Below are positions 17,650 to 27,203 of a stretch of DNA of 45,159 nt, in pieces. A model generated the notes under the pieces. The model saw only the letters and a program-made list of their open reading frames with translations, had not been told where the DNA came from and did no database searches. Made by a program: the position numbers and the translations under genes. Within the stretch, counting starts at the first letter, position 1. Each line of letters starts with the position of its first letter. Source of the DNA: an uncultured Flavihumibacter sp. Its GTDB lineage: Bacteria > Bacteroidota > Bacteroidia > Chitinophagales > Chitinophagaceae. Location of the stretch: positions 1 through 45,159 of the forward strand of contig CAMLRX010000023.1 of the NCBI GenBank assembly GCA_946482545.1, given 5' to 3'.

Positions 17650-17673
17650 GGCCTCCCCTCGAAAAGGGAGGCC
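17650..17673. terminator. GC-rich hairpin, possible terminator of the AraC gene
   Basis: GGCCTCCC at 17650-17657 and GGGAGGCC at 17666-17673 form a perfect 8-bp stem with an 8-nt loop. On the minus strand it is followed by ATTTTAATA, a weak T tract. It lies downstream of the AraC-family gene and upstream of the Crp-like gene, both on the minus strand. Confidence 0.45.
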
Positions 17674-17778
17674 TCTCCTGATTCCTCCCGTCACCACAGG
17701 TGGTGAGGGTGAAAAGTAAATTTGCAAACTCTTTATCAGACCGGCTTGTGTTTTCCCGTCATAGTTGTCTTGTTTATT

Positions 17779-18666
17779 TCATTCAGGCGCTTGGTTTTTC
17801 TCTCTGTAAGCGCCGGGAGAAACACCCAGATTTCTGCGTATAAAAACCGAGAACTGGGAAGGAGAGGAGAAGCCCAGTAAATAAGCGACTTCCTTGATCT
17901 CTAATTCCGGCCTTTGAAGCAGCAACTGCTGCGATTTCCTCAACTTTACCTGTTTAACATGGTCCTGCAAACGCATGCCTGTTTCACGTATGAAAGCCCT
18001 TCTGAGCGTACTTTCACTGGCATTTACCTGAATACACATTTCTTTCAGAGAAAATTCTCCGGGAATACAATGTTCTATAAAAAGGATGCTGGCATGAACT
18101 GCTTTTTTGTCCCTCGATTGGAATAAAGCGTCTTCCTCCACTGCGCGCCAACCCGCAACCGTGGCCAGTATGTTGGAGAGGTGTACATCCGGATGGCCCA
18201 GCTCAGCAGGAATGGAAGGTTGGAAAAGCAAAGCATTTACGTACTGTTCGGTAAAACGACTGATGCCCGCACTTACCGGGCCGGATATGCGAAATAAAGC
18301 GGCGCTTGAATGGTTGTCTGCCACTGAAAGTAAAAAATGCAGCCGTGGAAACCCCCATACCAGCATTTTTACATTCGACTTGAATAGCTTAACAACAAGC
18401 TCAGAAGATTGCTCTATCGGGAAAAGCAGCAACGACCTGTTTTCTACCTGTAAAATTTGATTGCCGGTTTCTACCAGCACCTTTCCTTTCAACACTAGGA
18501 TAAGGCACATGTCGGAAAAGCCGGTTAAAAGAGATAGCGTTAACGGGCCGGAGATGGTCATTTCTCTCGCCAGAAGGGTTACTTTGTTTCTTGTGGCGCT
18601 TCGGTCAAGGGATGCATAATGCGCTTGCCCGACACCATTGTTTGTGCTGGCATCGTTCCATTTCAT
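17779..18666 (-). CDS. AraC-family transcriptional regulator
   Basis: A 295-residue protein. The N-terminal ~180 residues form a cupin-like effector region (LILVLKGKVLVETGNQ). The C-terminal ~100 residues carry two helix-turn-helix motifs of the AraC type: FSLKEMCIQVNASESTLRRA, then IKEVAYLLGFSSPSQFSVF and LGVSPGAYR. It is a DNA-binding regulator, ligand unknown. It is separated from RecQ by about 540 bp of non-coding DNA and sits upstream of the Crp-like gene on the same strand. Confidence 0.88.
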   Translation of the reverse strand: MKWNDASTNNGVGQAHYASLDRSATRNKVTLLAREMTISGPLTLSLLTGFSDMCLILVLKGKVLVETGNQILQVENRSLLLFPIEQSSELVVKLFKSNVKMLVWGFPRLHFLLSVADNHSSAALFRISGPVSAGISRFTEQYVNALLFQPSIPAELGHPDVHLSNILATVAGWRAVEEDALFQSRDKKAVHASILFIEHCIPGEFSLKEMCIQVNASESTLRRAFIRETGMRLQDHVKQVKLRKSQQLLLQRPELEIKEVAYLLGFSSPSQFSVFIRRNLGVSPGAYREKNQAPE

Positions 18667-19209
18667 TGAATAAGGTTTGATTCAACCACCGGTCTTTCCA
18701 CCGGGTGTTGGGAGGAATCAGGAGTGTTTATATGGCAGCGTAGTGCAGTGGGCTGATAAGAAAAATGAAGGTGAAGGCCTATCGGTTAGGAAGGGGTTCA
18801 GCGTCAGGTACAATTAAATCTTTCTTCATGTTTACAATGCATCAAAGTTTTGGGTAATCTGAAACAGTGACGGTGATACGATGCACATTACGTTGGATGG
18901 GTTTATTCCGGAATCTTTTCTGTTTTTTCACGGTAACCACGGGCGTTTTTTCCCGTATTTCAGGGAATATAAAGTACAGATCACCTGTAAATCGCCCCAT
19001 GAATGTTTCCATAAGTGCCATTGTACCGGGTTAAGATTTTGTAACTTCGCCCACCTTTTTCAAAAAACACCCCCTTCTTTCTCCGAAGGGAGCCAGTTTG
19101 AAACGGATCACTACACGACTGCTTCCGAACCTTGTTCTACCTCTAAAAATGCTTATATTTAGTTCACGTGCAAAGTGCAGTGTAACCGGTGAGAAGGAAA
19201 ATAAACGTC
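18667..19209. other. Intergenic region upstream of recQ
   Basis: About 540 bp between the AraC gene (minus) and recQ (plus). Short frames exist (for example 18881-19162) but have no family resemblance, start signal or codon pattern I trust. A TATATTTA box at 19154-19161 is the best candidate -7 element for recQ, and TAACTTCG at 19040-19047 is a second -7-like box. No tRNA, repeat or riboswitch is seen. Confidence 0.5.
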
Positions 19210-21483
<2,274 letters not shown>

Positions 21484-21542
21484 GTTGCGGATGGCAATCC
21501 GCATAAGTTTTTAATTCGTATATCTGCCAAAACCTTGAACCA

Positions 21543-22352
21543 ATGAACCAGCACATCAACCGGCTCCGGGAAAGCATCGGGCCGGTGCGCAACGCCATTA
21601 CAGCACATCCGCTGTATTCAGCTATGAGAACGCCCCGCGATCTCCAGCTTTTTACCGAATTCCATGTATTTCCCGTGTGGGATTTTATGAGTCTGCTCAA
21701 AGCCCTCCAGCGCAACTTAACCTGTGTGGAACTGCCCTGGGTGCCGGTGGGCGCTGCCAATACCCGTTACCTGATCAACGAAATTGTTACCGGCGAAGAA
21801 AGTGATGTGGATGAAAATGGTCAGCGCATCAGTCACTTTGAATTGTACCTCAAAGCGATGGTACAACTCGGCTCCGACCGGCGCCCCATACTTCAACTGC
21901 TGGAGCAACTCCATGTTTCCACCATTGAAGAAGCCCTGGAAATGAGTGCATTGCCGGAAGCGGTGAAAAACTTCCTCTCATTTACATTTGAAGTGATCCG
22001 CAGGGGTAAACCCCATGAAATGGCCGCAGTATTTACCTTTGGCCGTGAAGACCTTATTCCCGACATGTTCATTGAAATGGTGCGCGGTCTGGATAAAAGT
22101 TTCCCCGGTCAGTTAACTACATTCCGCTATTACCTGGAACGTCACATAGAAGTGGACGGCGATCACCACAGTATCCTGGCAACGGAAATGGTGTCGGAAT
22201 TGTGCGGAGAAGATGCTGTTAAATGGGAAGAAGCGACTGCGGTAGCCATCAGAGGATTAGAGCAGCGCCTCCTGTTGTGGGATGCTGTATTGGAAAGATT
22301 AAGTATGTTTTCCCCGAAAAATCCACAAAATAATTTTGCCGTGTCGGTTTAA
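21543..22352 (+). CDS. DUF3050 family protein (heme-oxygenase-like helical fold)
   Basis: A 269-residue, mostly helical protein. EFHVFPVWDFMSLLKALQ near residue 40 and VDGDHHSILA near residue 220 match the DUF3050 family. These His/Glu/Asp-rich motifs resemble the metal ligands of heme-oxygenase-like diiron oxidases. The function is unknown; a diiron oxygenase or oxidase role is inferred from the fold family. It is 59 nt downstream of recQ and followed by tRNA-Phe, whose promoter overlaps its 3' end. Confidence 0.82.
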   Translation: MNQHINRLRESIGPVRNAITAHPLYSAMRTPRDLQLFTEFHVFPVWDFMSLLKALQRNLTCVELPWVPVGAANTRYLINEIVTGEESDVDENGQRISHFELYLKAMVQLGSDRRPILQLLEQLHVSTIEEALEMSALPEAVKNFLSFTFEVIRRGKPHEMAAVFTFGREDLIPDMFIEMVRGLDKSFPGQLTTFRYYLERHIEVDGDHHSILATEMVSELCGEDAVKWEEATAVAIRGLEQRLLLWDAVLERLSMFSPKNPQNNFAVSV

Positions 22353-22364
22353 TTCCTATTTTTG
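22335..22364 (+). promoter_or_regulatory. Promoter of the tRNA-Phe gene
   Basis: TTTG at 22335-22338 and a perfect TAnnTTTG (TATTTTTG) at 22357-22364 with an 18-nt spacer lie 26 nt upstream of the tRNA. The -33 element overlaps the end of the DUF3050 coding region. Confidence 0.7.
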
Positions 22365-22390
22365 CCACCCGTTCCAAAAGAACCAAGGAT

Positions 22391-22463
22391 GGTGCGGTAG
22401 CTCAGTTGGTAGAGCAAAGGACTGAAAATCCTTGTGTCGCCGGTTCGATTCCGGCCCACACCA
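22391..22463 (+). tRNA. tRNA-Phe (GAA)
   Basis: A full cloverleaf: D-arm GCTC/GAGC, anticodon stem AAGGA/TCCTT with loop CTGAAAA (anticodon GAA), T-arm GCCGG-TTCGATT-CCGGC. No CCA is encoded. The acceptor stem GGTGCGG/CCACACC has a single C-A mismatch at the fifth pair. It has its own promoter and a terminator-like hairpin just downstream. This is the housekeeping-type Phe tRNA, distinct from the Phe gene in the array near 32500. Confidence 0.93.
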
Positions 22464-22473
22464 CGAAGAAATG

Positions 22474-22508
22474 AAGCAGTTACAATGTAAAAGTTGTAGC
22501 TGCTTTTT
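22474..22508 (+). terminator. Terminator downstream of tRNA-Phe
   Basis: AAGCAGTTACAA at 22474-22485 pairs with TTGTAGCTGCTT at 22494-22505 with one mismatch, followed by a run of T to 22508. Confidence 0.8.
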
Positions 22509-22618
22509 TATTTACTACAATAATCCTACAACAATTCGGTTGATACGCATTTTTGGTTTTGTGCAAACCTGCCACCATGAGTTATTTAATAGCTAAATGT
22601 GAATGCCGATTACTTCGC

Positions 22619-22843
22619 TTAAACTTTGGGAGTTGTTGGTGTCCGAGGAATAAGAAACAGTTCCCGGCTGTATTTATCGCCGAGGAGGCCTTGAAACTGA
22701 ACAGTAGCGTCCAGTTGTTTTATCAGGTGAATTTTGCTGGCTTTGATCTCGAATATCAGCCAGCCTTCTTTAAATGAAAGCGTGGAACCCGTTGAGATAT
22801 TTACCAGCCAATAATCGTGATCTCTTATAAGCCCAGGTGTTGT
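22619..22843 (-). pseudogene. Remnant of an unidentified gene (C-terminal part)
   Basis: On the minus strand a 75-codon open stretch with coding-like composition ends at a TAA (22619-22621). It contains segments such as WLVNISTGSTLSFKEGWL and IKASKIHLIKQLDATV. There is no start codon: the frame runs back to a stop at 22844-22846, next to the IS110 element. It looks like the 3' end of a gene broken by insertion or deletion. I cannot assign a family. Confidence 0.4.
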
Positions 22844-22846
22844 TTA

Positions 22847-23018
22847 ACGGTAATTTAGTCGTGAAGGGCGCACTACCGTTGTGACTGGGTTCTCCCCAAG
22901 GAGCGTTACAGACCATTCAAAAGATAGTTGCCTGATCAAGTTAGAATATTAGTCGTAATGGACTATTAAAGGTCATAGATGATATGGCAACAATATGCAT
23001 TAACCACGAACCATAAGA
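22847..23018 (+). ncRNA. Non-coding left end of the IS110-family element (possible bridge RNA region)
   Basis: About 170 nt of non-coding DNA precede the transposase. IS110-group elements encode a structured bridge (seek) RNA in the non-coding end upstream of the recombinase, which pairs with both target and donor DNA. Position and length fit; I have not drawn a convincing secondary structure by eye, so this is inference. The exact left boundary of the element is unknown, because the family has no terminal inverted repeats. Confidence 0.35.
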
Positions 23019-24008
23019 ATGAAAATCACAAACATTTTAGGCATTGATGTCTCGAAAGACAAATTAGACTGTCATTTGTATTTACAGGGAAAGGCTTTAG
23101 AAGAGGTGACCAATGATGAAAAAGGTTATCGTAAACTCTGCACATGGCTAAAGAAATTTAAGTTGGAAATGGAGCAACTATTGGTAGTAATGGAATACAA
23201 GGGTATCAATACCTATGGATTAGAAAGATACTTACACAAAGAGCGCATTGCCTTTGTGAAGCGTCCCGCTCTCGATATTAAAAGATCGTTAGATATGGTT
23301 CGTAGTAAAACTGACAGAGCAGATGCAAGGTTTATCAGTAAATACGGCTGGATGAGGAAAGATGAATTGAAACCAATGAAGCCGGTTGAACAAAACCTTG
23401 TAGTTCTTCAAAATTTAATGACCTACCGGGATAAGATGGTTGTGGACCGTGCTTCTTATCGGGCCCGGATCAAGGAACTGCAAGGGCAAATGGGTGATGC
23501 TCGGCATAACGCAGTAATTGATTCGACAGAAGAGATCATGAAAATGCTTTCCAGGGAAATCAAAAGTATTGAGAAAAATATTCATGAGCTTATTGAGGAT
23601 AACAAGGATTTGCATAATTCTTATGATCTTGTAACAAGTGTCGTCGGTATTGGTTTTGCTACAGCAGTACATTTCATAATAGCAACAAAAAACTTTAACA
23701 GGTTTGAGAATGTAAGGAAATTGATCTGTTATTGCGGAGTTGCACCTTTTAAGCATGAATCAGTCACTAGTATCAGAGGACGAACGCGGGTTAGTCCACT
23801 TGCGAATAAAAAACTAAAAATTTTGTTGACAATGGCTGCCATTTCCGCTGTTCGGTTCGATTCAGGTTTAAAGGCTAAATATCATCAAAAGGTTGGAGAA
23901 GGAAAACCAAAGATGAGTGTATTGAACATTATTAGGGCAAAAGTCATTGAAAGGATTTTCACAGTAGTTAAGAGAGGATCGCCATATGAAATGAGGTTGG
24001 CAGCGTAG
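23019..24008 (+). CDS. IS110-family transposase (DEDD recombinase)
   Basis: A 329-residue protein. The N-terminal RuvC-like DEDD domain has Asp10 in LGIDVSKDKLD, Glu59 in VVMEYKG, and Asp99 and Asp102 in KTDRADARF. A coiled region follows, then the C-terminal Transposase_20 domain with VVGIGFATAVHFI, FENVRKLICYCGVAP and a Ser-containing TSIRGRTRVSPLANKKLK segment that holds the candidate catalytic Ser. Length and domain order are complete, so it may be active. Its codon use is more AT-rich than the neighbouring core genes, as is the whole block to about 27200. Confidence 0.93.
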   Translation: MKITNILGIDVSKDKLDCHLYLQGKALEEVTNDEKGYRKLCTWLKKFKLEMEQLLVVMEYKGINTYGLERYLHKERIAFVKRPALDIKRSLDMVRSKTDRADARFISKYGWMRKDELKPMKPVEQNLVVLQNLMTYRDKMVVDRASYRARIKELQGQMGDARHNAVIDSTEEIMKMLSREIKSIEKNIHELIEDNKDLHNSYDLVTSVVGIGFATAVHFIIATKNFNRFENVRKLICYCGVAPFKHESVTSIRGRTRVSPLANKKLKILLTMAAISAVRFDSGLKAKYHQKVGEGKPKMSVLNIIRAKVIERIFTVVKRGSPYEMRLAA

Positions 24009-24154
24009 ATTGTTTGATTACCATCTTCCGGTTCTTTGGGCACCTTCGTTGCATCGCAATCCGTTCATCGTCCATCTCACGGAGCAGCAACCTTTTTTGC
24101 AGTCAGTGATGATCTTAAGCAACGAGTTTCTAAGGTCCTGGGTACTTTTACAAT

Positions 24155-24180
24155 AAATTACAATGTTTACATTATAATTT
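24155..24180. repeat. Imperfect palindrome, possible operator or element end
   Basis: AAATTACAATG at 24155-24165 and CATTATAATTT at 24170-24180 are complementary at 10 of 11 positions with a 4-nt spacer. It lies in the 410 bp between the IS110 transposase and the propeller lipoprotein gene and may mark the right part of the IS element or an orphan operator. Confidence 0.35.
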
Positions 24181-24265
24181 ACAATCCTGACCCTTCAAGC
24201 TGAAAGGATCAAAGTAGTTTCGCTGTATCAAACTTAAATAAGATATGAAAAATAAATGAAACGTT

Positions 24266-24364
24266 TTGAACAGTCTGTTCATCTTGCTGGCAGGACTAAT
24301 TCACTATCCTGCCCAGGCTCAGCAGAAATATGGCCCTAAGGTCGTTTACCACCTCAAAAAGTAA
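24266..24364 (+). pseudogene. Remnant of a secreted protein (signal-peptide fragment)
   Basis: A short frame encodes a typical Bacteroidota signal peptide (NSLFILLAGLIHYPAQAQ) followed by KYGPKVVYHLKK and a stop. There is no in-frame ATG, only TTG at 24266, so it seems to be a broken 5' end of a secreted-protein gene. It ends directly before the propeller lipoprotein gene. Confidence 0.3.
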
Positions 24365-24420
24365 TGCAGCAGATAGGTCTAGCAATGTTTCTGTTCCCAA
24401 TAATTAAAAAGAAAAAAATC

Positions 24421-25470
24421 ATGAAATACGTACGCCTCTATACTTTGTTCTGGATGCTTGTTTTTCATACTTCCTGTGGACAAAACCAAACAGGCCCACG
24501 ACGAGATAATATCAATTCACATAAAGATAATGTCAATTACAGTATCAAAGACACAGTTACTTCTTACGGGCCTAACACAATGGGTCGTAATATAAAAAAA
24601 GGCAGCAATGGCACCATTTTGTTTACTGCATCAGGTGTTTTCCGATACGATGGAAAACTGTTTACCAATCTCACAAGTAAAATTGGTCCGCGCAGATGGT
24701 GGGATGTACTGGAAGATCGACGCGGAAACCTTTGGTTCAGTAGCTATGGCTCAGGTGCTTATTATTACGATGGGAAATCTTTTCAAAATTTTACAACTCG
24801 GGATGGGCTTGTAAATAATTGGGTTACGCCCATTTATGAAGATAAAGCCGGTAATATTTGGTTCGGAACCGATGGGGGAGTAAGCCGTTACGATGGGAAA
24901 TCTTTTCGAAATTTTACAACGAAAGAAGGACTTTCCAATAATGTTCTTACTACTATTATGGAAGACAAAACTGGGAAATTATGGTTTGGCACAAGGGGCG
25001 AGCTTTGTTTTTATGATGGAAAAACATTTACCGTTTTAAAAGACAAAGATGGCAACGCGTTTAAAAACGTTTGGTCAATAATCGAAGATAAAAAAGGCAA
25101 TATTTGGTTTGGTGCCAATGGTGGGCGTACCAATGGTCTTTGGCGCTATGACGACAGTACCTTTACAAACGTATCGCAGAGAAGTGTTTATGCTATAATC
25201 GAAGATAAAAACGGAAACATCTGGACTACTGGTGAAGTAAAGTCTGGTGGGGGTGGGGCTGGGAGTGTCTGGGCACTTTCCCGTTATGATCAAAAGTTCT
25301 TGTACAATAAAAAGCCCACAGTAACAGATATTAAGTCAGGAGGAATGATGGCTTTTATGGGGATATTGGAAGCTAACGATGGAAGTATTTGGTTTGGAGG
25401 TGCAGAGGGCTTGTATCGTTATGATGGAAAGACCATCACGGACTTTAGAAGAAAAGAGGATCAGCAATAA
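24421..25470 (+). CDS. Lipoprotein with two-component-regulator-propeller repeats
   Basis: A 349-residue protein. The lipoprotein signal peptide ends in FHTSCG (lipidated Cys). The rest is made of repeats of about 40 residues with the pattern IxEDKxGNIWFG...xYDGKSFxNFTTKDGL, the Reg_prop motif that forms beta-propeller blades. Here the propeller is free-standing: no histidine kinase or regulator domain follows. It is probably a surface or periplasmic sensing or binding protein. A longer frame begins at 24364, but ATG 24421 starts the signal peptide. It lies in the island between the IS110 element and the ATPase. Confidence 0.85.
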   Translation: MKYVRLYTLFWMLVFHTSCGQNQTGPRRDNINSHKDNVNYSIKDTVTSYGPNTMGRNIKKGSNGTILFTASGVFRYDGKLFTNLTSKIGPRRWWDVLEDRRGNLWFSSYGSGAYYYDGKSFQNFTTRDGLVNNWVTPIYEDKAGNIWFGTDGGVSRYDGKSFRNFTTKEGLSNNVLTTIMEDKTGKLWFGTRGELCFYDGKTFTVLKDKDGNAFKNVWSIIEDKKGNIWFGANGGRTNGLWRYDDSTFTNVSQRSVYAIIEDKNGNIWTTGEVKSGGGGAGSVWALSRYDQKFLYNKKPTVTDIKSGGMMAFMGILEANDGSIWFGGAEGLYRYDGKTITDFRRKEDQQ

Positions 25471-25660
25471 TGTGGATAGCCGACAATTTTTTAAAATTTA
25501 TTGACAGTTTGTTGGCTCGCAGGCCAAATAATTGACGATAAACTTGTCGAGTATCATCGGCTGTTTGCCATTGAGCATCGTCCCTTGCGACGTTTAACTG
25601 TTGAACATAGGAGAGGTCTTTGCGGGTGAAAGAAAAAAGTAAAATATCTGTTTAGAAATA
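25445..25660 (-). pseudogene. Possible gene remnant on the minus strand
   Basis: An open stretch without a start codon runs on the minus strand through the 235 bp between the propeller gene and the ATPase gene and overlaps the end of the former. It includes SYVQQLNVARDDAQWQTADD and looks more like former coding sequence than random DNA, but matches no family I recognise. Otherwise this gap holds nothing. Confidence 0.22.
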
Positions 25661-25705
25661 CAAAAGACTGAATTTGGTTTTGCAAATGTTTATCACGGAT
25701 AGTTT

Positions 25706-26830
25706 TTAAAGAAATTCTTCAATATTATCTGGTGTTATAACTGCCATTTTCGCATTTGCGTAGCTATCGGTAAATGTCTGGGGAAAACGCACTGTAGCCT
25801 TTTTATTCCACTTGATCTCAAAAGCCGTCATGCCGTCTTCCGTTTCTTCTATCAGGTCGATTTCCTGTTGTTGTGTTGTGCGCCAGAAATAATAAGAACT
25901 GTCGATGCCTTGATATTTAAGGGACTTCATCCTTTCAGCAATCACGAAGTTTTCCCACAAGGCTCCCGTATCGGTTCGTGTTCCGAGAGGCTTGAAACTA
26001 TTCAGAATGGCATTGCGGATACCGCAGTCATAGAAATAAACCTTGCGGCCTTTTTTAATTTCGTTACGTACATTTCTGCTTAGTGCCGGAAGGCGGAATA
26101 CAACAAAGGCCTTTTCAAGCAGGTCAATGTATTTTTCAACGGTCTTTCGATCGGTTCCGACGGTTTGTGAGAGTTCGGTGTAGTTCACCTCACTGCCAAG
26201 CTGCAGCGCCAACGCTTTTAAAAGGTTCTCCAGCATGGCGGGCTTTTTAATCTGATCCAGCATAAGCAAATCCTTGTACAAATAGCTGCCAGCGAGAAGT
26301 TTCAGCCGTTCTTTTTCTTCACCCGCATTGGTAACGATCTCCGGGTAATAACCGAATATCATGCGATGTTCGATAAGCCGCTTCTCTTGCAATAGCCCAT
26401 GGTGCTGTACCATTTCTTCAAAGCTGACAGGATAGAGCATAAATTCATATTTCCTGCCGGTCAGAGGCTCATTGACCTGGCTGGAAAGCTCAAAGGCGGA
26501 TGAGCCGGTAGCGATCACCTGAACCTCCTTGATCTGGTCTGTTACCAGCTTAATGGTCAGTCCGATATTTTCGACACGTTGCGCTTCATCAATAAACAGT
26601 ATTTTCTTGTTTCCGATAATCGCTTTCAATTTCGTGGCGGTGGTGTTGGTCAGAATATCCCGAACATCAGCATCATCGCCATTCATATACATCCATTCCT
26701 GCTTCCGCTCTTCCAGGAGGGCTTCAATCAGCGTTGATTTTCCTGTCTGACGTGCGCCAAAAAGGATAATGGCCTTGCCTTTAGAAAGGTGCTTTTCTAT
26801 AGATTGGCGTAAGCGACGTTGTATCATCAT
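25706..26830 (-). CDS. AAA+ ATPase with DUF4143 domain
   Basis: A 374-residue protein. The AAA_14 ATPase domain has Walker A ILFGARQTGKST, Walker B KILFIDEAQRV and a sensor-like IATGSSAFEL. A winged-helix-like segment (YTELSQTVGTDRKTVEKYI) and the C-terminal DUF4143 nuclease-like domain follow (LWENFVIAER, YFWRTTQQQEIDLIEE, FEIKWN; the D/E-I-D-x-E and E-x-K residues resemble a PD-(D/E)XK site). The family is common in mobile islands; its role is unclear. A TTG start at 26848 is possible, but ATG 26830 puts the palindromic sites outside the gene. It is transcribed opposite to the helicase gene. Confidence 0.88.
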   Translation of the reverse strand: MMIQRRLRQSIEKHLSKGKAIILFGARQTGKSTLIEALLEERKQEWMYMNGDDADVRDILTNTTATKLKAIIGNKKILFIDEAQRVENIGLTIKLVTDQIKEVQVIATGSSAFELSSQVNEPLTGRKYEFMLYPVSFEEMVQHHGLLQEKRLIEHRMIFGYYPEIVTNAGEEKERLKLLAGSYLYKDLLMLDQIKKPAMLENLLKALALQLGSEVNYTELSQTVGTDRKTVEKYIDLLEKAFVVFRLPALSRNVRNEIKKGRKVYFYDCGIRNAILNSFKPLGTRTDTGALWENFVIAERMKSLKYQGIDSSYYFWRTTQQQEIDLIEETEDGMTAFEIKWNKKATVRFPQTFTDSYANAKMAVITPDNIEEFL

Positions 26831-26900
26831 TTTGGATTGTATTCCCAAAAATACATAATGAAAAGGGATTGTAATCCCATATTATTATGATTATTTGGGA
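26831..26900 (-). promoter_or_regulatory. Cluster of GGGATT/AATCCC palindromes at the ATPase gene start
   Basis: GGGATTGTAATCCC at 26865-26878 is a perfect 6-bp palindrome with 2-nt spacer. A second near-copy (TTTGGATTGTATTCCCAAA, 26831-26849) touches the start codon, and a third half (TTTGGGA, 26894-26900) follows. The shared TCCCAAA/TTTGGGA ends suggest binding sites for the same protein, perhaps the ATPase itself, which contains a winged-helix-like segment. Confidence 0.5.
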
Positions 26901-27203
26901 ATTTCATTGATGATTTTAGGTTAGTTGGCAGGAATGTTTTCGCGTAATTATTTGATTTACAATAAATAAACGTACTCGCGTTGAATTTGTTTTGGGTTTG
27001 TCAAATAATTGATTGGACGGCAACGTTGGGCCGCCTATATAGCTTTTGCAGTATTTGAGTTTAGATGAAGCCTCAGGCATGCTGGCGTCCTTATCTCCTG
27101 AAATTATATGTTTATCTTACAGCGGCTAATTTAAGATGGCGCTTAATTGGCCTGGTTTATCGGCTTTGCTCACTCCCTTTTTTCATATCATCTTTAAGAA
27201 AAT
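26901..27203. other. Intergenic region before the helicase gene
   Basis: About 300 bp of AT-rich DNA between the divergent ATPase and helicase genes. I see no credible gene, repeat or structured RNA and no good TAnnTTTG promoter for the helicase. Confidence 0.4.

Noticed and set aside
18881..19162. A 93-codon frame upstream of recQ
   Set aside because: It has no start signal or family pattern and runs across the candidate promoter region of recQ.
22847..24200. Search for terminal inverted repeats and target duplication around the IS110 transposase
   Set aside because: None was seen, as expected for this family, so exact element ends cannot be given.
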